From Terriglobales bacterium (GTDB taxonomy: Bacteria; Acidobacteriota; Terriglobia; Bryobacterales; Bryobacteraceae): a stretch of 64,000 nucleotides of DNA. The first letter of the stretch is position 1, and each line of letters opens with the position of its first letter. The position numbers and the translations under genes were made by a program. Shown here in pieces: positions 25,060 through 33,611 of this stretch. The DNA lies in contig JAIXQP010000019.1 in the NCBI GenBank assembly GCA_027485675.1, forward strand, positions 124,001 through 188,000, in the 5' to 3' direction. The notes under the pieces were generated by a model. It was given only the letters and a program-made list of their open reading frames with translations, was not told the DNA's origin and ran no database searches.

Positions 25060-26553
25060 TTACTTGCCCTCCGGCTTAACTTGTACGCTGTACGCCACGG
25101 TCCGGTTCTTCTTCGTCAGGTAGGTATTCAACACCCGTTTCACATCCACCGCCGTGACCTTCTCCAAATCCTCGAGCTCCGTGAAGACCCTCTTCCAGGA
25201 CCCCAACGCCACATGCGCCTCCGCCATTTGCGATGCCAGTCCCGAGTTGCTATCGAGCCCCGCGATGAACCCGGCCCGCAGCTTCGTCTTCACGCGCTTC
25301 ACCGCCGCCTCATCAATCGGCTCCTTCTTCATCTTCTCCACCAGCTCGTCCCAGGCCTTCTCAAGATCCTCCACCGTCTTCCCCGCGTTCGGCACCATGA
25401 ACACGATGAACAGGTTCGGATACTTCCCGCTCGGGAACGTCGCCCCGGTATCGGCGCCTAGCGCCAGCTTCTTCTCTTCCACCAGTTCCCGGTTCAGCTT
25501 CCCCGTCCGCCCGCTCGACAGGATCCCATCCAGCACCGCAATCGCCGGGTCGTCCGGATGCGTCCCCTCCGGCCGGTGATACGCAATCGCGATAAACGGC
25601 TGCGCCTCGGTGTCCACCGTCACGCGCTTCTCGCCGTTCTGCGGCGGCTCCACCGTATAGAGCCGCGGCGGCAGCGGACCCGCCGGAATCGGCCCGAAAT
25701 ACTTCTCCGCCCACAGTTTGATCTGCGCCGGATTCACATCGCCCACAATCGAAATCGTGATGTTCGCCGGCACATAGTAGGTCTTGTGGAACTCCGCCGC
25801 GCCCTTCGCCCGCAGGTTCTCAATGTCGCTCGCCCAGCCAATAAAGTTCCGGTACGGGTGCGCCGTAAACGCCGTCGTCAGCAGCGCCTCAATCAGCTTG
25901 CCCTGCGCGGAAGACTCGACGCGCATCCGCCGCTCCTCCCGCACCACGTCCCGCTCTTTATAGAACTCGCGGAACACCGGCTGCCGGAACCACTCCGATT
26001 GCAGCGCGAACCATAACTCCGTCCGGTTCGCCGGCAGGCTATAGAAGTAGTTCGTCGTGTCCAACCCCGTCGACGCGTTGAACCCCACGCCGCCGTTCTT
26101 CTCAATCTCCCGCGTAAACGCGTTCTGTTCCACGTACTTATCGGCCTCTTCAATGGCCTTCTTCAAGCCCGCTTCCAGCCGCTCAATCTGCGCCTTGTCC
26201 GCCCGCCGCTCTTTCCGGCGTTCTTCTTCCAACCGGTCGTAAGCCTCTTCCACGGCCGCCAGCGCCTTCTGCTCGAGCGCGAAATTCTTCGACCCCAACG
26301 ACGCCGTGCCCTTGCCGATCATGTGCTCGAACATATGCGCCGTCGACGACGCATTCGCCGGATCGTTCGCCGCCCCCGCGTTCACATGCGCGTGAAACGC
26401 CACCGTCGGCGACTCATGCCGCTCCATCACCAGGAAGTGCATCCCGTTCTTGAGCGTGAACTCCGTCACCCGTTTCTCGAAGTCCGCTAAACTTTGGGCG
26501 CACAGCAGCACGGGCGCCAGCAGGCCCAGGCAAGTAAGATTTCGAAAAGACAT
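25060..26553 (-). CDS. Exported M16-family zinc metallopeptidase, active subunit
   Basis: A 497-residue exported insulinase-type peptidase. A signal peptide ends near LLCAQS. FTLKNGMHFLVMERHESPTV leads to the zinc motif HMFEH (His73, Glu76, His77), and the third ligand lies in VVREERR (about Glu206). Between them, residues 90-150 form a highly charged helical insertion (AVEEAYDRLEEERRKERR and following) absent from typical bacterial M16 enzymes. The C-terminal half has FIAIAYHRP and SGRTGKLNRELVEEKKLA. It probably pairs with the inactive M16 gene 3 bp downstream and degrades peptides in the periplasm. Downstream of the two permeases, it may share their transcript. Confidence 0.9.
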   Translation of the reverse strand: MSFRNLTCLGLLAPVLLCAQSLADFEKRVTEFTLKNGMHFLVMERHESPTVAFHAHVNAGAANDPANASSTAHMFEHMIGKGTASLGSKNFALEQKALAAVEEAYDRLEEERRKERRADKAQIERLEAGLKKAIEEADKYVEQNAFTREIEKNGGVGFNASTGLDTTNYFYSLPANRTELWFALQSEWFRQPVFREFYKERDVVREERRMRVESSAQGKLIEALLTTAFTAHPYRNFIGWASDIENLRAKGAAEFHKTYYVPANITISIVGDVNPAQIKLWAEKYFGPIPAGPLPPRLYTVEPPQNGEKRVTVDTEAQPFIAIAYHRPEGTHPDDPAIAVLDGILSSGRTGKLNRELVEEKKLALGADTGATFPSGKYPNLFIVFMVPNAGKTVEDLEKAWDELVEKMKKEPIDEAAVKRVKTKLRAGFIAGLDSNSGLASQMAEAHVALGSWKRVFTELEDLEKVTAVDVKRVLNTYLTKKNRTVAYSVQVKPEGK

Positions 26554-26554
26554 A

Positions 26555-27787
26555 CTATTCGTAGCGTAACGCGACTACCGGGTCCAGGCGTGCCGCCTTG
26601 CTCGCCGGCCAAATTCCAAAGAACAAACCCACTCCCACCGAAACCCCCAACCCCGCCATCACCGCCCACACCGGCACCGCCGTCGGCAGCGTCGGAAACA
26701 CCAATCCCACCGCCTGCGAAATCAGCCAGCCCACCCCCATCCCCATCAAGCCGCCCAAAAACGTCAACACCACGGCCTCGGTCAAAAACTGCGTCACAAT
26801 ATCAATCCGCCGCGCCCCCAGCGCCTTCCGCGTCCCAATCTCCCGCGTCCGCTCCGTCACGCTGACAAGCATAATGTTCATCACCCCAATCCCGCCCACC
26901 AGCAGCCCGATCGAACTCATCACCACCATCACCAGCGCCACCATCGAAATCACCCCCCGGAACTGATCGATCATCTGCTCCGCCGTCGAAATCGCGAAGC
27001 TGTCCGGCTTATCGTAGGGAATCCGCCGCTCAATCCGCAGCACCGCCCGCACCTCGTCCATCGCCGCCGCCTGCCGCCCCTCCCGCGCCACTACAATCAG
27101 CATGTGCTCCCGCGCGTTCGGGAACATCTTCCGCATCGTGAAGTAGGGGAACAGCGCCCGCCGGTCCTCCTGCCCCGGCATCGACGCCGTCGGCCGCTTC
27201 ATCACCCCCGCCACCTCGAAAATGTGGCCGTCAATCTCCACGCTCTTCCCCACCGGGTCCGCGTTCTGAAACCAGTTCTTCCCCAGGTCTTCCCCCAGAA
27301 CCACCACCGGCAGCCGCCGCAGATTCTCGGAATCGGTGAAGAACCGCCCGTGCAGCATCTCCACGCCGCTCTCCACATAGCCCGGGTCCGTCCCCCCAAT
27401 GTTCAGGTTGAACGCATCCACGCCCTTGTACTTGCCCTTGTGGATCATGTTCCACGGCGCAAACAGCCACGGGCTCACGCTCTCTACGCTCGGGCACCGC
27501 TCCTGAATCGCCACGGCATTCTCGTACGTCAACGGCTTCCGCAGCCGCTCCTCGAGCGACCGCCCGCCGAACCCGATCAGCGAATCCCACTTCGTCACCA
27601 CCAGATTATTCGTCCCGAAGCTCTTCAACTGGTTCGTAATCGCTCCGTCCAGCCCCGCGATAATCGACCCCACGCCGATCACCGTACTCGTCCCGATAAT
27701 CACCCCCAGCACCGTCAGAAACGCCCGCAGCTTATGCCCCCGCAGCGTATCGAGCGCCAGTTGAATGCCAAACCAGATCTTTCGCAT
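26555..27787 (-). CDS. MacB-type ABC permease, orphan copy 2
   Basis: A 410-residue MacB/FtsX permease: an N-terminal segment with TM1 (about 17-45, LRAFLTVLGVIIGTSTVIGVGSI), a periplasmic MacB_PCD domain (about 45-275), and three TM helices including VSVTERTREIGTRKALGARRIDIVTQFL, ending in DPVVALRYE. MacB-type permeases without their own ATPase work with a separate ATP-binding protein to move substrates or transmit force across the envelope, not usually to transport through the membrane. It is 5 bp downstream of its paralogue and 1 bp ahead of the active M16 gene. No ATPase gene lies in this run. Confidence 0.88.
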   Translation of the reverse strand: MRKIWFGIQLALDTLRGHKLRAFLTVLGVIIGTSTVIGVGSIIAGLDGAITNQLKSFGTNNLVVTKWDSLIGFGGRSLEERLRKPLTYENAVAIQERCPSVESVSPWLFAPWNMIHKGKYKGVDAFNLNIGGTDPGYVESGVEMLHGRFFTDSENLRRLPVVVLGEDLGKNWFQNADPVGKSVEIDGHIFEVAGVMKRPTASMPGQEDRRALFPYFTMRKMFPNAREHMLIVVAREGRQAAAMDEVRAVLRIERRIPYDKPDSFAISTAEQMIDQFRGVISMVALVMVVMSSIGLLVGGIGVMNIMLVSVTERTREIGTRKALGARRIDIVTQFLTEAVVLTFLGGLMGMGVGWLISQAVGLVFPTLPTAVPVWAVMAGLGVSVGVGLFFGIWPASKAARLDPVVALRYE

Positions 27788-27792
27788 GGTCT

Positions 27793-29040
27793 CTACTTGT
27801 CCGCCCGCAGCGCTTCAATCGGGTCCAGCTTCGACGCCACATTCGCCGGATAGATCCCGAAAAACAATCCCACCACCGCCGACAAGCCCACCCCAATGAA
27901 AATCGCCGAAGCCGGCACCGACATCGGCACCGAAGTCGTATTCCGCACCACCACCGCCACCACCCACGCAATCACCACCCCGATCAATCCCCCCGTCCCC
28001 GCCAACACGCTCGACTCCACCAGAAACTGGTTCAGAATGTCCTGCCGCCGCGCCCCGATCGACTTGCGAATCCCAATCTCGTGCGTCCGCTCCGTCACCA
28101 CCGCCAGCATGATGTTCATCACCACCACCCCGCCCACCACCATGAACACGCTCACAATCGCCACCGCCGTCGCCGCAATCGCGCTCGTCATCTGGTCCCA
28201 CGCCGCCACCAGCGAATCGGAAGAGAACAGCCCAAAGTTGTCCATCTCTCCCGGCGGCACGTGCCGCCACGCCCGCAGCAGTGACCGCACCTCGTCCTGC
28301 GCCTGCTCCAGATGGTTCCGGTCAATCGCCAGCGCCGCGTAGCCAATCCCCATCCGGCTCCCGTGGTGCTTGAAGTAGGTCTCCACCGGAATCACCACGA
28401 ACCGGTCCCGCGACTGGCCGAACACGCTGCCCTGCTCCTTCGCCACGCCCACCACCGTAAATGGCCGCCCGCCCACGTCCAGCGTCTTCCCAATCGGGTC
28501 CACCGCCGGGAAAAACTTCTGCTTCACCTCGTGGCCAATCACGGCCACCTGCAGCCGCCGCGCGTCGTCCGATTCGCTCAGAAACCGGCCCTGCGCAATC
28601 TGGGTATTCGTAATCACCCCGACGTTCGCCGTCACCCCCCGCAGCTCCACCTCTTCCATCCGCTCCGTCAGAAAATTCAGCGTCGTCTGCCGGTTCGTCT
28701 CCATGCCGACCTCCCGCAGCATCTTCGCCTCGCGCTTCAAAAACGCGAACTCCTCCCGCGAAAGCTGCGGATTCCTCCGCTGCATCTCCAAAAACTTCTT
28801 CGGGTCCCACTGCCCGATCATCACCATCCGCCGCACCCGGAACCCATCGACGCCCATATCCGCCACCTGCGTGGCGATGTAGTTGTCCATCCCGCGGATC
28901 ACGCTCATCACGGCAATCAACGTCGTTGTCGCCAGGATAATCCCCAGCAGCGTCAGAAAACTGCGCAGTTTGCTCGCCCGCAGCGAGCCGAACGCCACCC
29001 GGGCGGCTTCGGCGAACGAGGCATTGTTTGGTTTGGCCAT
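27793..29040 (-). CDS. MacB-type ABC permease, orphan copy 1
   Basis: A 415-residue permease paralogous to the next gene. TM1 lies near residues 25-50 (LRSFLTLLGIILATTTLIAVMSVIRG), followed by the periplasmic domain with WDPKKFLEMQRRNPQL. The last third holds VTERTHEIGIRKSIGARRQDIL between TM helices and ends DPIEALRADK. The periplasmic domain differs clearly from copy 2, so the pair is likely heteromeric. It lies 5 bp ahead of copy 2 and 30 bp downstream of the YheT-like gene on the same strand. No cognate ATPase is adjacent. Confidence 0.88.
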   Translation of the reverse strand: MAKPNNASFAEAARVAFGSLRASKLRSFLTLLGIILATTTLIAVMSVIRGMDNYIATQVADMGVDGFRVRRMVMIGQWDPKKFLEMQRRNPQLSREEFAFLKREAKMLREVGMETNRQTTLNFLTERMEEVELRGVTANVGVITNTQIAQGRFLSESDDARRLQVAVIGHEVKQKFFPAVDPIGKTLDVGGRPFTVVGVAKEQGSVFGQSRDRFVVIPVETYFKHHGSRMGIGYAALAIDRNHLEQAQDEVRSLLRAWRHVPPGEMDNFGLFSSDSLVAAWDQMTSAIAATAVAIVSVFMVVGGVVVMNIMLAVVTERTHEIGIRKSIGARRQDILNQFLVESSVLAGTGGLIGVVIAWVVAVVVRNTTSVPMSVPASAIFIGVGLSAVVGLFFGIYPANVASKLDPIEALRADK

Positions 29041-29070
29041 CAGGTCGTTACAAGGGACGAACCAAAAGGG

Positions 29071-30030
29071 CTATTTGTTCCCGTAACTTTCAAGCCAGGC
29101 GAGCGCCGTCGCGTCCACCCAGAACCGCGGCTTCCCCTTGGCGAGAAACGCCACATGGCCCCCGTGCCGGGGCGCGATCAACTCAATCCGCGGATTCGCC
29201 GCAATCGCCGGATGCGCATAGATCGCAAACGGCACCAGCGGATCGTCCTGCGCCGTAATCAGCAGCGTCGGCGTCGAGATCTTGCCCAGGTAGTTCTGCG
29301 CCGATTGCGTCGCATAGTAGTTCGGCGCATCGCCGAAACCGAAAAACGGCGCCGTAATCTTGTCATCGAAGGCAAAAACCGTCCGCACCTTCTCCCGCTC
29401 GGCCGTCTCGGCCAGCGGCGTGAACACCGCCGGATGCAGCCGCGCCCGCTCGCGCAGCCGGTCCCGCATCCGGTTGATAAACCGGTTCTGGTAAAGAAAA
29501 CATTGCGGCCGCGCCAGCGCCCGCACGCAAGCATGCAGGTCGAGCGGCGTTGAAACCGCCACGGTCGCCTTCTGCGGGCCCCCCTCTCCGCTCAGCTTCA
29601 ACACCACGTTGCCGCCCAGCGAATAGCCCATCAGCAGAATCGGCCCCTCCGCCCGCGGCGCGATTTCGCCCAAAATCCGGTGCAGGTCGCTCGTCAACCC
29701 CGCGTGGTACAGGGTCTGGCACCACGCCTCCGTCCCCCCGCAGCCCCGTATGTTCACCCGGTGCACCGCAAAGCCGGCTTCGAGAGCCGTATAGGCCATG
29801 CTCAGCATGTAGCCGCCCTCGGACGAACCTTCCAGGCCATGCACCAGCACCAGCTCCCCGCGGCATCGCCCCGCCGGCCTCTGTTCGTGCACCAACACCG
29901 CTACCCCGGGCTCGGTCTCATAGCGGACCGCGCGCACGGGGTAACGTTCCAACTCTTTGTATCGCGGCCAGAAGTTAGACGCGATCGTCGCCAGATGGGG
30001 ATTGCGGATAAGCGGTTCGAACGAAGACAA
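29071..30030 (-). CDS. YheT-family alpha/beta hydrolase
   Basis: A 319-residue hydrolase of the YheT/ABHD1-3 group. Family features are the start NPHLATIASNFWPR, the oxyanion region VLVHGLEGSSEGGYM, HRVNIRGCGGTE, and the nucleophile elbow MGYSLGGNVVLKLSGE. The acid is in ITAQDDPLVP and the catalytic His in RHGGHVAFL. There is no signal peptide, so it acts in the cytosol. ABHD relatives hydrolyse fatty acyl esters, but the bacterial substrate is not established. It is 22 bp downstream of the GAF-ANTAR gene and upstream of the permease pair. Confidence 0.88.
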   Translation of the reverse strand: MSSFEPLIRNPHLATIASNFWPRYKELERYPVRAVRYETEPGVAVLVHEQRPAGRCRGELVLVHGLEGSSEGGYMLSMAYTALEAGFAVHRVNIRGCGGTEAWCQTLYHAGLTSDLHRILGEIAPRAEGPILLMGYSLGGNVVLKLSGEGGPQKATVAVSTPLDLHACVRALARPQCFLYQNRFINRMRDRLRERARLHPAVFTPLAETAEREKVRTVFAFDDKITAPFFGFGDAPNYYATQSAQNYLGKISTPTLLITAQDDPLVPFAIYAHPAIAANPRIELIAPRHGGHVAFLAKGKPRFWVDATALAWLESYGNK

Positions 30031-30052
30031 ACTTCTAGTCTAGCCGCTAACC

Positions 30053-30793
30053 TTAGTCGGTCGTTTCGCCAGAAGCCCGCTTGCTCAGCTCTTCGGTGAA
30101 GATGATCGCCTCAGCCAGATCTTTCATCGGCCGCCGCAACCGCCGGCTCTCATTCCGCAGTTGCAGGTAGGAGTCCTCTTCCGTCAGGCCGTGCCGGCGC
30201 TGCATAATGCCCTTGGCGCGCTCCACCAGCTTGCGCTCCTCCAGCTTCCGCTTCACCTCGACGGTCTCTTCCTTCAGCCGCGCGTTCTCTTCCGCCAGCT
30301 TGTTCTTGAAGATCGCGCCGCCCATCTGCTCGCCGATAAACGTCAACAGCGAGATCTCTTCGGGGGTATGCTCGTGCCGGTCGCGGTGATGGACGTTGAT
30401 CACTCCAATCAAATCGCCGCTAGAAACCAGCGGGACGGAAAGAAAGGCGTCGTAGGTGTCCTCCACCAGCGCCCGAAAGCGCTTGAAGCGCTTGTCTTGC
30501 GCAGCGTTTGACGGAAGGGCCACTACCGATTTGTGTTCAGCCACCCAACCGGTAATGCCTTCGCCCATCTTCAGGCGAAGGTTGCCCAGTTCATGTGCGT
30601 GCGGAACTTGCGACGCACACAGAACGATTTCGCCGGCTTCCTTTTCAAAAAGGTACACCAGGCAGGCGTCGCAGTCAGTTACTTGGACGGTGAGTCCAAC
30701 GATTTCTCCCAACATCTCATCGAGAGAAAGCTCGCTCGAAACGATATTGCTCACTCGGTGCAGGAGTGATACTTGAGGAGTAGGGATCTCCAT
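30053..30793 (-). CDS. GAF-ANTAR RNA-binding regulator
   Basis: A 246-residue protein with an N-terminal GAF sensor domain (about 10-165, including MGEGITGWVAEHKSVVALP and FLSVPLVSSGDLIGVINVHHRDRH), a short coiled coil (163-190) and a C-terminal ANTAR domain (183-235) with RAKGIMQRRHGLTEEDSYLQLR. ANTAR domains bind paired RNA hexaloops and prevent transcription termination. The GAF ligand is unknown. I start at the ATG at 30793, since the TTG at 30874 would overlap the divergent peptidase gene. Being first in the minus-strand series with YheT, permease and M16 genes, it may control them or distant targets. Confidence 0.9.
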   Translation of the reverse strand: MEIPTPQVSLLHRVSNIVSSELSLDEMLGEIVGLTVQVTDCDACLVYLFEKEAGEIVLCASQVPHAHELGNLRLKMGEGITGWVAEHKSVVALPSNAAQDKRFKRFRALVEDTYDAFLSVPLVSSGDLIGVINVHHRDRHEHTPEEISLLTFIGEQMGGAIFKNKLAEENARLKEETVEVKRKLEERKLVERAKGIMQRRHGLTEEDSYLQLRNESRRLRRPMKDLAEAIIFTEELSKRASGETTD

Positions 30794-30865
30794 GCTTGTG
30801 CTTGCCACGTTCTCAGCGTAAGGGTCCCGATCAGGCTGGTCCAATCGAAAAACTTTATTAGCCTC

Positions 30866-32509
30866 ATGCTGCAAACTTCCTTAAAGATTATTTTGCTCGT
30901 GGCTACTGGGGCACGAATAACAGATGCTGCTCAGGCCCCCGAGGGTGCAAAATATTCGCTAATTCGTTTACGTACGGAAACGCTCGAGGTGATCTCCGAC
31001 TCCGGTGAACCCGCCGCCCGCCGCGCCCTCGCCCGCATGCAGCAAATGGAGCGACTCCTCGGCCGCCGCCAATCTCAAATCCGCGCCTACCTCTTCCGCG
31101 ACGACCGCTGGTTCCGCGACCTTCGCCCCGTCCCCACCGCCCGCGGCTTCTACCAGTCCGGTCCCGAACGCGACTTCATCGCCGTCCTCTCCGGCCCCGA
31201 CGACCTCCGCGCCCTCTCCCACGAGTTCGTCCACGCCTCCCTCGAACACACCACCGCCCGCCGCCCCCTCTGGCTCGAAGAAGGCGTCGCCGAGTTCTAC
31301 TCCACCGTCACCCCCGAAAAGGACCGCTGGCTCATCGGCCGCCCCATCGAAGACCATATCCGCGTCCTCCGCCGCGCCGACTGGCTCTCCGCCCGCCAAC
31401 TCTTCACCGTCGCCAAAGCCTCCTCCGTCTACGATGAAGCCAACCGCGCCGGCCTCTTCTACGCCCAAAGCTGGGCCGTCGTCCATCTGCTCTATACCCA
31501 ACCCGGCTACCGCGAGCACCTCCCAGCCTTCGCCGAACTCCTCGACGACGGCGTCCCCGTCGAAGAGGCCTGCCTCCGCGCCTTCCGCCGCAGCGCCTCC
31601 CAAATCCTCAACGACGCCCGCCAGCGTATCTTCACCGGCGCCCTCCCCGTCGCCGCCGTCGACGGCGACCCCCTCGACGCCCCCCGCGTCCAAGTCGATA
31701 CCGCCACCGAAGAAGCGATCGCCGAACTCGCCCTCGCCTGCAACAAAACCGCCCTCGCCACCCGCCTCTACGAACGCCAACAACGCCCCATCCCCCTCGG
31801 CCTCCTCGCCCTCGCCCGCGGCGATAACGTCGAAGCATTGAGATATTTTAATCAAGCCATCGCCGCAGGCGCCCCCGACTCGACCCCCTACTTCGAAGCC
31901 GCCATGCTCCTCCGCGACTCGAAGCAACCCTTCGAACCCCTCCTCCGCCAGGCCGTCCAGCGCAACCCCCACCACGCCGAAGCCTGGTTCCTCCTCGGCC
32001 TCGAAGCCGCCAAACGCGAACAGCTCGAAGACGCCATCGACGCCTACCAGAAGGCCACCGCCATCCTCCCCCGCCAGGCTAACTTCTGGCACGCCATGGC
32101 CTTAGCCCTCCGCCGCGCCGGCCGCCGCGAAGAAGCCGCCCGCGCCGCCCTCAAATGCCGCCTCGCCGCCGCCACCGACGCCGAACGCGAAATGGCCGCC
32201 GCCCTCAATGGCTTCGTTTCGTTAAATGACCCCGCGCCGCCCGTCCGCCAACCTGCCGTCGTCATCCCCGACTCCTGGCAGGGCCTCCAGGGCGACGCCA
32301 TCAGCGACGGCCTCCTCGAAGAACTCGTCTGCGGCGATCCGGCCGTCATGCGCATCCAGGGCGTCGGCGAACTCCGCGTCCTCCGCCCCCGCGAAATCCG
32401 CATCACCGGCGGCTCCCGCGAACTCGCCTGCGGCCCCGTCAACCGCAAAGTCCGCGTCGGCTACATCCGGGCCACCAGGGAACTGGTCTCGGTCGAATTC
32501 GTCCCGTAG
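30866..32509 (+). CDS. Exported gluzincin-type zinc peptidase with TPR repeats (DUF1570-like)
   Basis: A 547-residue protein with an N-terminal signal peptide (LKIILLVATGARITDAAQA). The peptidase domain (about 30-290) has HEFVH at 119-123 and the downstream ligand Glu139 in LWLEEGVAEF, the gluzincin arrangement. From about 330 on, TPR-like repeats follow: ALRYFNQAIAAGAPD, PLLRQAVQRNPHHAEAWFLLGLEA and DAIDAYQKATAILPRQANFWHAMALAL. A C-terminal beta-rich region (about 465-547) ends in GYIRATRELVSVEF. The start is the ATG at 30866, directly before the signal peptide. It is divergent from the GAF-ANTAR gene across 72 bp and is followed after 14 bp by the DinB gene. Confidence 0.82.
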   Translation: MLQTSLKIILLVATGARITDAAQAPEGAKYSLIRLRTETLEVISDSGEPAARRALARMQQMERLLGRRQSQIRAYLFRDDRWFRDLRPVPTARGFYQSGPERDFIAVLSGPDDLRALSHEFVHASLEHTTARRPLWLEEGVAEFYSTVTPEKDRWLIGRPIEDHIRVLRRADWLSARQLFTVAKASSVYDEANRAGLFYAQSWAVVHLLYTQPGYREHLPAFAELLDDGVPVEEACLRAFRRSASQILNDARQRIFTGALPVAAVDGDPLDAPRVQVDTATEEAIAELALACNKTALATRLYERQQRPIPLGLLALARGDNVEALRYFNQAIAAGAPDSTPYFEAAMLLRDSKQPFEPLLRQAVQRNPHHAEAWFLLGLEAAKREQLEDAIDAYQKATAILPRQANFWHAMALALRRAGRREEAARAALKCRLAAATDAEREMAAALNGFVSLNDPAPPVRQPAVVIPDSWQGLQGDAISDGLLEELVCGDPAVMRIQGVGELRVLRPREIRITGGSRELACGPVNRKVRVGYIRATRELVSVEFVP

Positions 32510-32523
32510 CTTATCCTGAGTAC

Positions 32524-32973
32524 ATGGAACCTTGGCTGGCCGGCAAACACGCCGATCTCGATCCGCTGCGCCGGCTCCTGGCCTGCTCCCTCGATCACGC
32601 CCTCGCCGACCTCCGCCGTTGGACCCCGCCCGAGCCCAACCCCGACCTCTGTTTTCACCTCCGCCACATCGCCGGCTCCGTCGATCGCCTCTGGACCTAC
32701 GCCCTCGGCGCCCAACTCGAAGCCGTCCAACTGGCCTACCTCGCCGCCGAAAACCAGGGCCCCGGCCACCGCGACGAACTCCTCGCCGCCGTCGCCGAAG
32801 TCTTTGACCGCGTCCAAATCCAGCTCCGCATGCTCGAAGACCTCGACTACCGCGAACCCCGCTACGTCGGCCGCCAGCGCGTCGAAGTCCCGCTCGGCCT
32901 CCTCCTCGGCCACATCGCCGAACACACCCAACGCCACACCGGGCAGTTGATCGCCCTCGCCAAAACCAAATGA
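32524..32973 (+). CDS. DinB-family protein
   Basis: A 149-residue DinB/YfiT-type four-helix protein. The metal-binding pattern is visible: FHLRHIAGSVDRLW (His near 48) and HIAEHTQRHTGQL with two further histidines near the C-terminus. Members are metal-dependent and include thiol transferases and damage-induced proteins; the specific reaction here is unknown. It is cytosolic, with no signal. The next gene starts within its stop as ATGA, so the two are coupled, and it follows the zinc peptidase by 14 bp. Confidence 0.85.
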   Translation: MEPWLAGKHADLDPLRRLLACSLDHALADLRRWTPPEPNPDLCFHLRHIAGSVDRLWTYALGAQLEAVQLAYLAAENQGPGHRDELLAAVAEVFDRVQIQLRMLEDLDYREPRYVGRQRVEVPLGLLLGHIAEHTQRHTGQLIALAKTK

Positions 32974-33602
32974 AGTGGCTTCTCCTGCTCTGGGCCCTCG
33001 GCCCCGGCGATATCTACCGCGAGTTCCCGGACGCCAAAACCGTCACTCCCGAACAACTTACCGGCGCCCTCCGCGCCGAAAACCCCACCGGCGAAGTCTC
33101 CCTCTCCCTCCTCCGCGGCAAGAAAGTGGAAGGCCCCGTACGCGTCTACTTCGGTGCCTCCATCGCAGGACCCCAGGGCCAAATCCTCTACCCCCGTCCC
33201 GGCGGCGTCATCAAGGACGACCCCGTCATCCGTTTCGAAGCCGAAGGCGAAGGCGAACTCTGGGCCTACTTCGAACGCCTCGGCTCCGGCTGGCACCGCA
33301 TTGATCCGGAATGGAAAACCCACTGGATCCCCGACCAACCCCAGGGCGGCCTCAAATTCCAACTCCGCATCCGCCGCGCCGATGGCCTCTGGGCCATCGC
33401 CCGCCACGTCGAGGAAGTCACCCTCGAACGCAAAAAGCTCTCCGTGAAGATCTTCCAGGCCGGCAACCCCGGCCCCGCCGCCATGACCGGCGCCACCGAA
33501 GCCGCCTGGCTCGTCGGCGAGGAGATTCGCCCCGTCGAACTCAGCCAGATCGGCGCCCCGCCGGCTAAGGGCGCCGCGCTCCTCGTCCGCTTCTCCCGCT
33601 AA
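32970..33602 (+). CDS. Hypothetical protein, possibly exported
   Basis: A 210-residue protein I do not recognise. It starts with a short hydrophobic stretch (MKWLLLLWALGPGD) that could be a signal peptide but has no n-region beyond one Lys. The body is predicted beta-rich by pattern (VRVYFGASIAGPQGQILYPRPGG, VIRFEAEGEGELWAYFERL, LKFQLRIRRADGLWAIARHVEEVTLE). The ATG overlaps the DinB stop, so it is translated with it. It converges on the DegS-like protease gene with a 9-bp gap. Confidence 0.7.
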   Translation: MKWLLLLWALGPGDIYREFPDAKTVTPEQLTGALRAENPTGEVSLSLLRGKKVEGPVRVYFGASIAGPQGQILYPRPGGVIKDDPVIRFEAEGEGELWAYFERLGSGWHRIDPEWKTHWIPDQPQGGLKFQLRIRRADGLWAIARHVEEVTLERKKLSVKIFQAGNPGPAAMTGATEAAWLVGEEIRPVELSQIGAPPAKGAALLVRFSR

Positions 33603-33611
33603 CGGCTGCTC

